Origin: Mycobacterium sp. IDR2000157661
Lineage (GTDB): Bacteria > Actinomycetota > Actinomycetes > Mycobacteriales > Mycobacteriaceae
DNA: 64,000 bases
Assembly: GCF_022317005.1 (NCBI RefSeq)
Contig: NZ_CP081006.1
Span: 3,162,001 to 3,226,000 of the forward strand
Direction: 5' to 3'
This document shows, piece by piece, positions 27,101 through 33,531 of the stretch; the first letter of the stretch is position 1, and each line of letters opens with the position of its first letter. Under the pieces are notes generated by a model. The model saw nothing but the letters and a program-made list of their open reading frames with translations. It made no database searches and was not told where the DNA came from. The translations under genes and the position numbers were made by a program.

Positions 27101-27367
27101 CTCATCGCCTTGGTGCATCCACAGGCGTTCCTGGCGGCGCTGAGCCCGCAGCAGCGGGCGGACTACACGCAGCGCGCCGACGCCCGCGTGCTGGCCGGCC
27201 AACACCGGCTGACATCGGCGATCGCCGGTGGGCGGCCGCTGTATGAGAAGCCCGCCGACCGCCGGTTCTCCTCCGACGCTCCGGAGAAGCCGCAAGAGGC
27301 CGAGATGCTGCTCAGCGCGGGGTCGCGACTCGGTGTCGACGGCGTGTACCTGCCCGACGGGCGCTGA
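18101..27367 (+). CDS. fas: type I fatty acid synthase
   Basis: The protein has 3088 residues. The GTG at 18101 is preceded by GAGGAG and gives VTINEQHRVSTDRTAESR, matching the M. tuberculosis start. Domains in order: acetyltransferase (AMAGHSQGIMAC, about residue 150), enoyl reductase (LLAGMTPTTVDAK at about 430, VEGGRAGGHHSWE), dehydratase hot-dog region (AVVSGDHNPIHTDRAAALLAG, about 1225), malonyl/palmitoyl transferase (AIACGHSVGEYTALACV, about 1450), an Ala/Pro/Glu linker (about 1750-1785), ACP (phosphopantetheine serine in DSIESITDGASSRRNQLL), ketoreductase (VAVVTGASKGSIAAS, about 2135; YGEAKSALDAL), and ketosynthase (GACATAAISVEEGVDKI with the active Cys, about 2735). It makes C16-C26 acyl-CoAs for membrane lipids and mycolates. 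acpS follows after 15 bp. A short extra segment near residue 1320 is noted separately. Confidence 0.98.
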   Translation: MTINEQHRVSTDRTAESRETLAGTHALVDRLNSGEPYAVAFGGQGGFWLENLEELVSSAGIESELSELVGEAALLLEPVARELVVVRPIGFEPLQWVRALAADEPLPPTKQLITAAISGPGILLAQMAATRAVIRQGLDLYDTPPVAMAGHSQGIMACESLRARGTKDAELLALLQLIGAAGSLVSRRRGMVGRGDKSPMVSVTNVDPDRIAALLEEFSTDVRTVLPPVLSIRNGRRSVVITGTPEQLGRFELYCAKITEKEEAERKNKVRGGSVFSPAFSQIQVEVGFHTPRLADGVEVVDRWAAKCGIDPDLAHHMTESIFVRPIDWVAEVERLHDAGAKWIVDLGPSDTLTRLTAPVIRGLGVGIVPAATRVGQRNLFTVGAEPEVPPAWSSYAPTTVQLPDGSVKLSTKFTRLTGRSPILLAGMTPTTVDAKIVAAAANAGHWAELAGGGQVTEEIFTDRIAELTTLLEPGRAVQFNSLFLDPYLWKLQLGGKRLVQRARQSGAPIDGVVVSAGIPELEEAVALIDELNTVGISHVVFKPGTVDQIKSVIKIAAEVPGKDVIVHIEGGRAGGHHSWEDLDDLLLTTYGELRKLPNITVCVGGGIGSPERAAEYLSGRWATEYGFPAMPVDGILVGTAAMATLEATTSPAVKQMLVETTGTDHWISAGKAQGGMASSRSQLGADIHEIDNAASRCGRLLDEVAGDGEAVAARRDEIVAAMATTCKPYFGDVGDMTYRQWLERYLELAVGDDDSTADTRLSGSPWLADTWRDRFAEMLHRAEARLHPQDSGPIATLFDDPALFDDPARAIATLVARYPESETLRLHPADVPWFVTLCKVPGKPVNFVPVIDKDVRRWWRSDSLWQAHDARYTADEVCIIPGTQAVAGITRVDEPVGELLDRFEQAAIDEALTTDGNPVPVVSRRQARADVSGPLAVVLDSPDVLWAGRTAINPVHRIGAPDEWQANENRAATHPSTGARLELAGDQVTLSVPLSDIWINIAFTLPSCTVNGGMPVVTVEDASAAMRSVLAIAAGVDGPEALPPVADGVATMTVNWDPEKVADHTGVTATFGAPLAPGLTLVPDALVGHCWPAVFAAIGTAVTDDGLPVVEGLLSLVHLDHAAHLLTQMPKTRTELTVTATGSAATDTEYGRVVPVHVQIRDAGGNLLATLEERFAIRGRTGAAELADPPRAGGAITDNATDTPRRRRRDVTVAAPTDMSAFAVVSGDHNPIHTDRAAALLAGLKSPIVHGMWLSAAAQHVVTATDGRPAPPARVVGWTSRFLGMVQPGDEVDFRVDRVGIDRGAEIVEVTAKIRRAASEASQGSSSAGDLVMSATAQLAAPKTVYAFPGQGIQHRGMGMEVRARSKAARKVWDTADKFTRDTLGFSVLHVVRDNPTSLIASGVHYHHPDGVLFLTQFTQVAMATVAAAQVAEMREQGAFVEGAIACGHSVGEYTALACVSGVYELEALLEVVFHRGSKMHDIVPRDHLGRSNYRLAAIRPSQIDLDDADVKQFVADVSRNAGEFLEIVNFNLRGSQYAIAGTVRGLEALEEEVERRREITGGKRSFILVPGIDVPFHSSVLRVGVADFRRSLERVMPRDQDPDLIIGKYIPNLVPRPFTLDRDFIEEIRDLVPAEPLDEILADYDTWRNEKPAELCRKVVIELLAWQFASPVRWIETQDLLFIEEAAGGLGIERFVEIGVKSSPTVAGLAANTLKLPEYSHSTTEVLNSERDAAVLFATDTDPEPEADEEEAAPVAAAPATDTAPSAPAPAPAAPTGGPRPDDIGYDAADATMALIALSAKMRIDQIEPLDSIESITDGASSRRNQLLVDLGSELNLGAIDGAAEADLAGLKGQVTKLARTYKPFGPVLSDAINDQLRTVLGPSGKRPGYIAERVKKTWELGDGWAKHVTVEVALGTREGSSVRGGDLGGLHDGALADAATVDKVIDGAVTTVAARRGVSVSLPSAAGGGGGVVDSAALTEFAEQVTGRNGVLASAARMILGQLGLDTPVPVPEATDAELIDLVTAELGSDWPRLVAPVFDGRKAVLFDDRWASAREDLAKLWLLDEDEIDADWSRLSERFEGAGHVVGTQATWWQGKALAAGRTIHASLYGRAAAGAENPGKGCYWNEVAVVTGASKGSIAASVVAQLLDGGATVIATTSKLDDDRLAFYRTLYRDNARFEAKLWVVPANMASYTDIDALVSWVGTEQTESLGPQSIHLKDAQTPTLLFPFAAPRVAGDLSEAGSRAEMEMKVLLWAVQRLIAGLSHIGAERDIAARLHVVLPGSPNRGMFGGDGAYGEAKSALDALVTRWKAESSWAQRVSLAHALIGWTKGTGLMGHNDAIVGAVEQAGVQTYTTDEMAGMLLSLCDIESKVAAAREPLQVDMTGGLAEVELDMAELAAKAREEMVAGAGEGGADDSEDEGAIRALPSPPRGYRAAPPPAWDDLDVDPADMVVIVGGAEIGPYGSSRTRFEMEVDNELSAAGVLELAWTTGLVKWEDDPKPGWYDTETGDLVDESELVERYHDPVVDRVGIREWVDDGAIDPDHASPLLVSVFLDKDFTFVVSSEAEARGFMQFDPEHTVIAPLPDSSDWQVTRKAGTEVRIPRKVKLSRTVGAQIPTGFDPRVYGVSPDMTNSIDRLALWNLVTTVDAFLSAGFSPTELMRWVHPSMVASTQGTGMGGMTSMQTMYHGNLLGQNKPNDILQEVLPNVIAGHVVQSYVGSYGAMIHPVGACATAAISVEEGVDKITLGKADFVVAGGYDDTTLEAVIGFGDMAATADTEMMRAKGISDSKFSRANDRRRLGFVEGQGGGTILLARGDLALRMGLPVLAVVAYVSSFGDGVHTSIPAPGLGALGAGRGGPESQLARSLRKLGVGPDDIAVVSKHDTSTLANDPNETELHERLADAMGRSQGAPLFVVSQKSLTGHAKGGAAAFQMMGLCQILRDGVIPPNRSLDCVDDEMAGSAHFVWVRDTLRFREKFPLKAGLITSLGFGHVSGLIALVHPQAFLAALSPQQRADYTQRADARVLAGQHRLTSAIAGGRPLYEKPADRRFSSDAPEKPQEAEMLLSAGSRLGVDGVYLPDGR
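22049..22090 (+). other. short in-frame insertion in the Fas linker
   Basis: The bases after VTAKIR encode RAASEASQGSSSAGD before the conserved LVMSATAQLAAPK. As I recall, M. tuberculosis Fas has only a few residues here (VAARVGSDLVMSA). The inserted bases include the self-complementary GCGAGCGAAGCGAGC-like run around 22055-22069, which looks like intergenic repeat DNA rather than a domain. The insertion is in frame and lies between the dehydratase and the malonyl/palmitoyl transferase domains, so function should survive. Confidence 0.5.
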
Positions 27368-27382
27368 AGTAGCGTGTCGTCC

Positions 27383-27775
27383 ATGGCGATTGTCGGAGTG
27401 GGGATCGACCTGGTCTTCATTCCCGACTTCGCCGAACAGGTCGACCAGCCCGGCACGGTGTTCTCCGAGACGTTCACCCCCGGCGAGCGGCGCCACGCCG
27501 CCGATGCGAGTTCTTCGGCGGCGCGCCATCTCGCGGCGCGCTGGGCGGCCAAGGAGGCAGTCATCAAGGCGTGGTCGGGTTCGCGGTTCGCCAAACGGCC
27601 GATGCTGCCCGAGGGCATCCACCGCGACATCGAGGTCATCACCGACATGTGGGGGAGGCCGAAGGTGCGGCTGTCCGGCGCGATCGCCGAGCACCTGAGC
27701 GACGTGACGATCCACCTGTCGCTGACCCACGAGGCCGACACCGCGGCGGCGGTCGCCATCCTCGAGGAACGGTAA
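27383..27775 (+). CDS. acpS: holo-[acyl-carrier-protein] synthase
   Basis: The protein has 130 residues from the ATG at 27383, the same length as the M. tuberculosis enzyme; a GTG at 27374 would add three residues. Signature MAIVGVGIDLVFIPDFAEQV holds the Mg-binding Asp (residue 9-10), and RHLAARWAAKEAVIKAWSG holds the second metal ligand Glu (about 58) and CoA-binding Lys. It transfers phosphopantetheine from CoA to the ACP domain of Fas. The 15-bp spacing makes fas-acpS an operon, as in other mycobacteria. Confidence 0.97.
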   Translation: MAIVGVGIDLVFIPDFAEQVDQPGTVFSETFTPGERRHAADASSSAARHLAARWAAKEAVIKAWSGSRFAKRPMLPEGIHRDIEVITDMWGRPKVRLSGAIAEHLSDVTIHLSLTHEADTAAAVAILEER

Positions 27776-27778
27776 CTT

Positions 27779-27839
27779 CGCGAAACTGCGTCGCAGCCGA
27801 GAAAGTGCGAGTGGAGGCCTGCCGGAATACGGTTTCGCG
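27779..27839. repeat. palindromic element, type B (short arms)
   Basis: CGCGAAAC (27779-27786) and GTTTCGCG (27832-27839) are perfect 8-bp reverse complements bracketing 45 bp in the 76-bp gap between acpS and the M20 peptidase gene. The size resembles the other palindromic elements in this window, but the arms are shorter. It could attenuate transcription or be a decayed repeat. Confidence 0.45.
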
Positions 27840-27851
27840 GCTAGCGTCGGT

Positions 27852-29192
27852 GTGATGGATGACCTCGTCGAGCGGGTTCGTGAGGTGCTGCCCGTGGTCC
27901 GGCGCGATCTCGAGCACCTCGTGCGCATCGAGTCGGTGTGGGCCGACCCGGCCCGCCGCAGTGAAGTGCAGCGCAGCGCCGACGCGACGGCCAGGCTGTT
28001 GACCGAGGCGGGCTTTGGCGACGTGCAGATCGTCAGCGAAGGCGGGGCGCCCGCGGTCATCGCCCGGCACCCCGCACCGCCGGGGGCGCCGACGGTGCTG
28101 CTCTATGCGCATCACGACGTGCAGCCAGAGGGCGACCCGGCGCAATGGAACTCGCCGCCGTTCGAGCCGACCGAGCGCGACGGCCGGCTGTACGGCCGCG
28201 GCACTGCCGATGACAAGGCCGGAATCGCAACGCATCTGGCAGCTTTCCGGGCGCACGGGGGCAACCCGCCGGTCGGCGTCACGGTCTTCGTCGAAGGCGA
28301 GGAGGAGTCGGGTTCACCGTCGCTGTCGCGACTGTTGGCCGCTCACCGTGACGCACTGGCCTCCGACGTGATCGTCATCGCCGACTCCGACAACTGGAGC
28401 ACCGAGGTGCCGTCGCTGACGGTGTCGCTGCGCGGGTTGGCCGACTGCATCGTCGAGGTCGCCACGCTCGATCACGGTCTGCACTCCGGGCTGTGGGGCG
28501 GGGTCGTGCCCGATGCGCTCAGTGTGCTCGTACGCCTGCTGGCCAGCCTTCACGACGACGACGGCAACGTCGCGGTGGCGGGTGTGCACCAAGGCACGGC
28601 CGCCGATGTCGACTATCCGCTTCAGCGGGTGCGCGAGGAGGCCGGACTGCTCGACGGCGTGTCTCCGATCGGCACGGGCACTGTGCCGCAACGATTATGG
28701 GCGAAATCCGCGATCACCGTGATCGGCATCGACACCACGCCCATCGACAAGTCGTCGAACACGCTGATCCCGCGCGCCAGGGCCAAGGTCAGCATGCGCG
28801 TGGCGCCCGACGGTGACGCCGCCGAGCATATGAAGGCGCTGACCCGTCACCTGGAACAGCATGCGCCGTGGGGAGCCCACGTGAGCGTGACGCCAGGTGA
28901 TCTCGGTCAGCCGTACGCCATCGACACCAGTGGGCCGGTCTACGACGCCGCCAGGTCGGCCTTCCGCGAGGGCTGGGGTGTCGATCCCGTCGACACCGGG
29001 GTCGGGGGCTCGATCCCGTTCATCGCCGAGTTCGCCGCGGCGTTCCCGTCGGCCAAGATCCTGGTGACGGGGGTGGAGGATCCTGCGACCCAAGCGCACA
29101 GTGTCAACGAAAGCCTGCATCTGGGCGTGCTGGAGCGGGCGGCCGTTTCCGAGGCGTTGCTGCTGGCGCGACTGGCCCAACACCGTGCGTGA
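27852..29192 (+). CDS. M20-family dipeptidase (Rv2522c type)
   Basis: The protein has 446 residues from the GTG at 27852 (ATG one codon later is equally possible). Di-zinc peptidase motifs: LLYAHHDVQPEG (His and Asp, about residues 83-94), YGRGTADDKAG (about 115), VEGEEESGSPS (Glu-Glu, about 145), DHGLHSGLWGG lid region (about 205) and GVEDPATQAHSVNES with the terminal metal His (about 420). It would cleave short peptides or N-acyl amino acids in the cytoplasm. Order after fas-acpS matches M. tuberculosis Rv2522c. Its stop overlaps the next gene's start by 8 bp. Confidence 0.93.
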   Translation: MMDDLVERVREVLPVVRRDLEHLVRIESVWADPARRSEVQRSADATARLLTEAGFGDVQIVSEGGAPAVIARHPAPPGAPTVLLYAHHDVQPEGDPAQWNSPPFEPTERDGRLYGRGTADDKAGIATHLAAFRAHGGNPPVGVTVFVEGEEESGSPSLSRLLAAHRDALASDVIVIADSDNWSTEVPSLTVSLRGLADCIVEVATLDHGLHSGLWGGVVPDALSVLVRLLASLHDDDGNVAVAGVHQGTAADVDYPLQRVREEAGLLDGVSPIGTGTVPQRLWAKSAITVIGIDTTPIDKSSNTLIPRARAKVSMRVAPDGDAAEHMKALTRHLEQHAPWGAHVSVTPGDLGQPYAIDTSGPVYDAARSAFREGWGVDPVDTGVGGSIPFIAEFAAAFPSAKILVTGVEDPATQAHSVNESLHLGVLERAAVSEALLLARLAQHRA

Positions 29193-30471
29193 CGATCACG
29201 ACGATCCGGACCGTCTGTCGGCGGATGACGCCCGCATCCTGAATCTGGAGTCGGCGTCGATCGCCGGCCACACCCTCAAACTCGTCGTTCTCGAACCCGG
29301 CGACGGCGCGCTCGACATCGACGCCTTGCGCGCCTCCGTCTCCGAGCGGCTGTCGGGCCAGCCGCGGGCGACTCACCGCGTGGACACCACCGGGGCCGAG
29401 CCGCATTGGGTTTCCGCTGCCGACTTCGACATCCGCGACCATGTCCGGCGACCCGCTGCGCCACAATGTGTTTCGACCGAAGACCTATGGCGCATCGTCA
29501 GTGCGCTCATGTCCGAGCACCTCGACCGCGGCCGTCCGCTGTGGACCTTCGACGTGATCGGCCGGTTGGCGGATGGCCGGGAAGCAATAGCGGCGCGCAT
29601 CCACCACGCGATGGCCGACGGGATCGCGGGCGTCCGATTCCTGAACGATGTGCTCTTCGATTCCCACCTCGATCAGACGGCGGGATCGCGGCCCGGTCTG
29701 CGGGAGCCCGCGCAACCGGCTCGGCTGACCGAGGTCCGTCGAATGCCTGGCGCCGTCCTTCGCGAATTGGTTCACCCGGGGGGACGCGCTCCGCTTGACC
29801 GGCCGGTGACGATCGCGCGCGAGCTGGCCTTCGCGGTGGCGCCGCTTGCCGAGCTCAAGGAGATCGGCGCCGGCAGGCCCACCCGTGCCACGGTCAACGA
29901 TGTGCTGCTGGCCACCGTCGCGGGCGGGTTACAGACCTGGCTTGGTGCGTCGGCGGGGCGGACTCTGCGTGCGCAGATCCCGGTCAGCCTGCACCATCGT
30001 GACGAGGACACCGCCGAGGCTGGCAACCGCGACTCGTTTCTCAACATCGATCTGCCGCTCGACCAGGCCGACCCACTGGCACGGCTGGACCGGATCAGCG
30101 CCGAGACCCGTCGGCGAAAGCAGCTCGACGACGCCGACGAGATGTTCGAACTGTTCCACGCGCTGGGACGGATGAAGCACATCGGTTCGGTGGCGAACCG
30201 TCTCGCCGGCAGCGCGCACGAGTTCGACGTGTCGATCTCGAACGTGCCGGGGCCGCGGGAGACGGTGCGGGTCCTGGGCCGCGGGGTGCGACATCTGTTC
30301 TCGTCGTCCGAGCCGGCCGCCCACCACGCGTTGCGGATAAGCGCGATCTCCTACGCCGGCGACATGGGAATCGGCCTGTGCACCGATCCCACGGCGTTGC
30401 CGGATATCACCGGACTCGGCAACGCAATCGAAGCGGCGTACGCCCAATTGCGGGACGCCGCAACGACTTGA
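29185..30471 (+). CDS. wax ester synthase/diacylglycerol acyltransferase (WS/DGAT)
   Basis: The protein has 428 residues from the GTG at 29185. The catalytic HHxxxDG motif is in ARIHHAMADGIAGVRF (about residue 140). The C-terminal half has the DUF1298 signature DVSISNVPGPRETVRVLGRGV (about 345) and NDVLLATVAGGL (about 235). WS/DGATs esterify acyl-CoA to alcohols or diacylglycerol for storage lipid. It overlaps the peptidase gene by 8 bp, so the two are co-translated. In M. tuberculosis I recall no such gene between Rv2522c and bcp, so this is probably an insertion relative to that genome. Confidence 0.9.
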   Translation: MRDDHDDPDRLSADDARILNLESASIAGHTLKLVVLEPGDGALDIDALRASVSERLSGQPRATHRVDTTGAEPHWVSAADFDIRDHVRRPAAPQCVSTEDLWRIVSALMSEHLDRGRPLWTFDVIGRLADGREAIAARIHHAMADGIAGVRFLNDVLFDSHLDQTAGSRPGLREPAQPARLTEVRRMPGAVLRELVHPGGRAPLDRPVTIARELAFAVAPLAELKEIGAGRPTRATVNDVLLATVAGGLQTWLGASAGRTLRAQIPVSLHHRDEDTAEAGNRDSFLNIDLPLDQADPLARLDRISAETRRRKQLDDADEMFELFHALGRMKHIGSVANRLAGSAHEFDVSISNVPGPRETVRVLGRGVRHLFSSSEPAAHHALRISAISYAGDMGIGLCTDPTALPDITGLGNAIEAAYAQLRDAATT

Positions 30472-30506
30472 CGCCGGGCGCATCGATGACGGGCCGGCCG
30501 CCGACG

Positions 30507-30995
30507 TTAGTCTGACGCCGAGGGCGTCAGGACCTTCTTGACGATGAACGACGCCGTGTTGGCGGCTTTGACGTTGTACTGCGCGTGGGCGATCTTCCCC
30601 TTCTCGTCGACCACGAACGTCGAGCGAATCACGCCCTGAACGGTCTTGCCGTACATCGTCTTCTCCCCGAAAGCACCCCAGGCGGTAAGCACCTCGCGAT
30701 CGGGGTCCGACAGCAGTGGGAACGTCAGCTTCTCGTTGTCGCGGAACTTGGCCAACTTCTCCGGCTTGTCGGGGGAGATGCCGACGACGTCGATCCCTGC
30801 GTCGTTGAGCTCGCTCAAGCTGTCGCGAAAGGCGCACGCCTGTTTGGTGCAGCCGGGCGTCGAGGCGGCCGGGTAGAAGTAGACGACGAGCTTTCGGCCC
30901 CGGTAGTCGGAGAGCTTCACGGGATTGCCGTCGGCGTCGGGCAGGCTGAACGGCGGAGCTTTGTCGCCGACCTCGAGTCGCGGAGTCTCTGGCAC
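30507..30995 (-). CDS. bcp: peroxiredoxin, Bcp/PrxQ type
   Basis: The protein has 162 residues and a GTG start at 30995. The active-site segment YFYPAASTPGCTKQACAFRD (about residues 40-59) carries the peroxidatic Cys and, five residues later, the resolving Cys of atypical 2-Cys Bcp enzymes. VVGISPDKPEKLAKF and LLSDPDREV follow the family. It is a thiol-dependent reductase of organic and lipid hydroperoxides. Position equals Rv2521. It is convergent with the WS/DGAT gene and divergent from the DUF3618 gene. Confidence 0.95.
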   Translation of the reverse strand: MPETPRLEVGDKAPPFSLPDADGNPVKLSDYRGRKLVVYFYPAASTPGCTKQACAFRDSLSELNDAGIDVVGISPDKPEKLAKFRDNEKLTFPLLSDPDREVLTAWGAFGEKTMYGKTVQGVIRSTFVVDEKGKIAHAQYNVKAANTASFIVKKVLTPSASD

Positions 30996-31108
30996 GCGCG
31001 GCCATCCCTTCTTGTCGACCGGTGCGCTGCTTGGAGCGCAGGCTGCTTTAGGGTAGATCGGCAGGCTCCGTCCGGGAGCAGCGACACCGAAGCGGCTTGG
31101 AGGCGCAC

Positions 31109-31336
31109 GTGGCGGACCGCGATCCCGACACCATCAAGCGGGAGATCGATCAAGCGCGGGAGCAACTCGCGTCGACGGTGGACACGCTGGCCGAGCGCGC
31201 CAATCCCAGCCGGCTGGCCGAAGACGCCAAGTCTGCGGCGATGCGATTCGTCAAGAAACCGGCCGTCGCGGCGTCGCTTGCCGGCGTGGGCGCGGTTGTG
31301 TTCGTGCTGATCGTGCGACGAGTCAGGCGGCGTTGA
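31109..31336 (+). CDS. DUF3618 small membrane protein (Rv2520c type)
   Basis: The protein has 75 residues from the GTG at 31109, chosen because GGAGG sits 6 bp upstream; this equals the length of Rv2520c. It reads VADRDPDTIKREIDQAREQLASTVDTLAERANPSRL, the DUF3618 amphipathic helix, then a C-terminal membrane helix (VAASLAGVGAVVFVLIV) with basic tail RRVRRR. Topology is probably cytoplasmic N-terminus. Role unknown. Its 3' end overlaps the convergent 64-residue ORF by 14 bp. Confidence 0.88.
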   Translation: MADRDPDTIKREIDQAREQLASTVDTLAERANPSRLAEDAKSAAMRFVKKPAVAASLAGVGAVVFVLIVRRVRRR

Positions 31337-31517
31337 GGCGGTCCGCGCGGCGGCGCCGGGCGGTGCGGAACCAGTCGGTCAACGAGAAGGTGGGCGGGTT
31401 GGCGATCCGGCCGATCCTGCCGCAGGCGTAAACCGCCACGAGGTTCTGCGTAGTTACCTCGGCGTACGAAACTTCCCTGAGTGCATCAGTCGTAAACGGC
31501 TCAGGACTCTGCGCCAT
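31323..31517 (-). CDS. hypothetical 64-residue protein
   Basis: The ATG at 31517 has a GGGGA ribosome-binding site about 10 bp upstream. The product reads MAQSPEPFTTDALREVSYAE, then VTTQNLVAVYACGRIGRIANPPTFSLTDWF, and ends in basic TARRRRADRLNAA. Composition is protein-like, with a possible amphipathic centre and no signal peptide or domain that I recognise. It is convergent with the DUF3618 gene. Confidence 0.5.
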   Translation of the reverse strand: MAQSPEPFTTDALREVSYAEVTTQNLVAVYACGRIGRIANPPTFSLTDWFRTARRRRADRLNAA

Positions 31518-31868
31518 CAGCTAAGTCCCCGTTCCCCTTGATACCCCGCTGCCCCTGCGCGGGCAGCCGCTGTTTCAGCTAATAGCACTCTAGCAGAGCT
31601 ACCCGCTTCGCAGCAGCTGGAAACGGCGATCGTCGTCAGCACGGTTCGCTTCCGCAACGGTTCATCGAGGCGAATGCCGAAGCAATAATGCACGCAAGTG
31701 TCGATTTCAGCACACTTTCGCCGCCGGGAGCAGGATCACCTGCGGTAATTTACGGCAAAGCAAGCGGCAACGATAGGGTTATTTGGTCCCCGATCCAGGG
31801 AAAAGAACCCGCAAAGGTGATTGGCTCAGGCTGCGCCCGGCCGCGTGAGCCGACCGAGAAGGAGGTCG
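31518..31868. other. gene-free stretch with one hairpin
   Basis: No supported gene is seen in this 351-bp interval before tRNA-Lys. A perfect 7-bp stem GCTGCCC/GGGCAGC (31548-31554 and 31561-31567) with a 6-base loop lies just upstream of the 64-residue ORF, in its leader. The rest is comparatively AT-rich without recognisable elements. Part of it probably holds the terminator region of the tRNA. Confidence 0.4.
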
Positions 31869-31944
<76 letters not shown>

Positions 31945-32097
31945 GCGTGTGCGACAATAACAGGCCCCTTGGCACTGGGTGAAATCCGAGCCCGGCCGAG
32001 CGCGGGCAGTGACGCGGTCGTCACACCCGAGGTCGAAATTGCCCTTAGACTGTTGCCAGAAATCGTATTTGTTCCCGTCTGCGAGGTGGAGTTAATT

Positions 32098-33315
32098 ATG
32101 TGGCGAGTCCGTTCAGTGGCCCGTCAGCGTCGACGCGTGCGATGGGCGGCCCTAGCGCTTATCCCCGCCGTGATGTTGGGCCTGTCCGCCTGCGGCGGCA
32201 GCGGCGAGCCGACTCAACCGCAGGTCATAGCGGACAAGGGAACGCCGTTCGGCGACCTGCTCGTGCCCAAGCTCACGGCGTCGGTGACCGATGGCGCCGT
32301 CGGCGTCAGCGTGGACTCGCCGGTGACCGTCAGTGCCGAGGACGGGGTGCTGGGTGCAGTGAGCATGGTCAACGAAAACGGCGAACCGGTCGACGGTGTG
32401 CTGAGCCGTGACGGCCTGACGTGGTCGACCACCGAGCCGCTCGGCTACAACAAGAGCTACACGGTGACCGCGGAGTCGCTCGGCCTCGGCGGCGCGACCA
32501 GCCGCAAGATGACCTTCGAGACGCATTCGCCCGAGAACCTGACGATGCCGTACGTCCTGCCCAACGACGGCGAGGTCGTCGGCGTCGGCCAGCCGGTCGC
32601 TATCCGCTTCGACGAGAACATCCCGAACCGGGTGGCCGCGCAGAAGGCGATAAAGATCACCACCGAGCCGCCGGTCGAGGGCGCCTTCTACTGGTTGAAC
32701 AACCAGGAGGTGCGCTGGCGCCCGGCCGCGTATTGGAAGCCCGGCACCAAGGTCGATGTCGCGGTCAACACCTACGGCGTGGATCTGGGCGACGGCCTGT
32801 TCGGCCAGGACAACGTCAAGACCAGCTTCACCATCGGCGACGAGGTCATCACGACCGTTGACGACAGCACCAAGACGCTCACGGTGACCCGCAACGGTGA
32901 GGTGATCAAGACCATGCCGGTGTCGATGGGCAAGAACAGCACGCCCACCAACAACGGCACCTACCTCGTGGGGGACCGGCGGTCGTTCATGATCATGGAT
33001 TCCTCGACCTACGGCGTGCCGACCAACTCGGCCAACGGCTACCGCACCGAAGTCAGTTGGGCCACGCAGATCTCTTACAGCGGGATCTACGTGCACGCCG
33101 CGCCGTGGTCGGTGGGCAGCCAGGGCTACAGCAACGTCAGCCACGGCTGCATCAACGTCAGTACCAGCAATGGGCAGTGGTTCTACAACAATTCCAAGCG
33201 CGGCGACGTGGTGCAGATCGTCAACACCGTCGGGTCCACGCTGCCGGGCACCGACGGTCTCGGCGACTGGAACATCCCGTGGGACCAGTGGAAGGCCGGT
33301 AACGCCAACCTTTGA
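32098..33315 (+). CDS. ldtB: L,D-transpeptidase, LdtMt2/LppS type lipoprotein
   Basis: The protein has 405 residues from the ATG at 32098, which has GAGGTGGAG upstream. N-terminal basic and hydrophobic segment ends in the lipobox LSAC-GGSG (Cys about residue 31). Two Ig-like domains follow (about 50-250, with [11 protein letters not shown] and [14 protein letters not shown]), then the YkuD catalytic domain (about 255-380) with IYVHAAPWS and [12 protein letters not shown], which holds the nucleophile Cys. It forms 3-3 cross-links in peptidoglycan and is the target of carbapenems. Length and layout match M. tuberculosis Rv2518c. A strong terminator follows at 33339. Confidence 0.96.
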   Translation: MWRVRSVARQRRRVRWAALALIPAVMLGLSACGGSGEPTQPQVIADKGTPFGDLLVPKLTASVTDGAVGVSVDSPVTVSAEDGVLGAVSMVNENGEPVDGVLSRDGLTWSTTEPLGYNKSYTVTAESLGLGGATSRKMTFETHSPENLTMPYVLPNDGEVVGVGQPVAIRFDENIPNRVAAQKAIKITTEPPVEGAFYWLNNQEVRWRPAAYWKPGTKVDVAVNTYGVDLGDGLFGQDNVKTSFTIGDEVITTVDDSTKTLTVTRNGEVIKTMPVSMGKNSTPTNNGTYLVGDRRSFMIMDSSTYGVPTNSANGYRTEVSWATQISYSGIYVHAAPWSVGSQGYSNVSHGCINVSTSNGQWFYNNSKRGDVVQIVNTVGSTLPGTDGLGDWNIPWDQWKAGNANL

Positions 33316-33338
33316 TGCCCTCTGACGCGTCGACGAGA

Positions 33339-33369
33339 AACGGGCCCGCACATTACGTGCGGGCCCGTT
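33339..33369. terminator. strong hairpin terminator after ldtB
   Basis: Arms AACGGGCCCGCAC (33339-33351) and GTGCGGGCCCGTT (33357-33369) are perfect 13-bp reverse complements with a 5-base loop, 24 bp after the ldtB stop. There is no clear U-tract, as is usual for mycobacterial terminators. It also marks the last core DNA before the island boundary. Confidence 0.75.
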
Positions 33370-33376
33370 GCCGTCC

Positions 33377-33403
33377 GGGTGGCTGACGGGACTCGAACCC
33401 GCG
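33377..33403. repeat. distal att-like copy of the tRNA-His 3' end
   Basis: These 27 bp are identical to 44183-44209, which include the discriminator, the acceptor 3' strand and the T-arm of tRNA-His. The copy has the same orientation, starts two bases after unrelated flank and stops exactly where the tRNA continues toward its anticodon arm. It is the expected product of site-specific integration into the tRNA 3' end. Confidence 0.8.
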
Positions 33404-33443
33404 CGGGGGACTGATCGCAATGCGTGAAAACGCCGTCAGCCAC
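33379..33443. other. tRNA-like fold-back at the att copy
   Basis: GTGGCTGACGG (33379-33389) and CCGTCAGCCAC (33433-33443) are perfect 11-bp reverse complements. On the minus strand the 65-base unit begins with the same seven bases as the tRNA-His acceptor stem and ends with the tRNA-His T-arm and acceptor 3' strand, but has no recognisable D or anticodon arm. It is either a tRNA remnant or a structured recombination or termination site. Confidence 0.55.
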
Positions 33444-33531
33444 TTCTAGCAGCGGCTCAGCCAATGCCGACCAGCATTGCGCAAAGAGCAATCGCGAAGG
33501 AGCGCTGGTGCGGAAGTGCGGGAGTCGCGGC

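Noticed and set aside
32152..33420. 422-codon minus-strand frame opposite ldtB
   Set aside because: Antisense shadow of a complete L,D-transpeptidase gene; no ribosome-binding site or domain.
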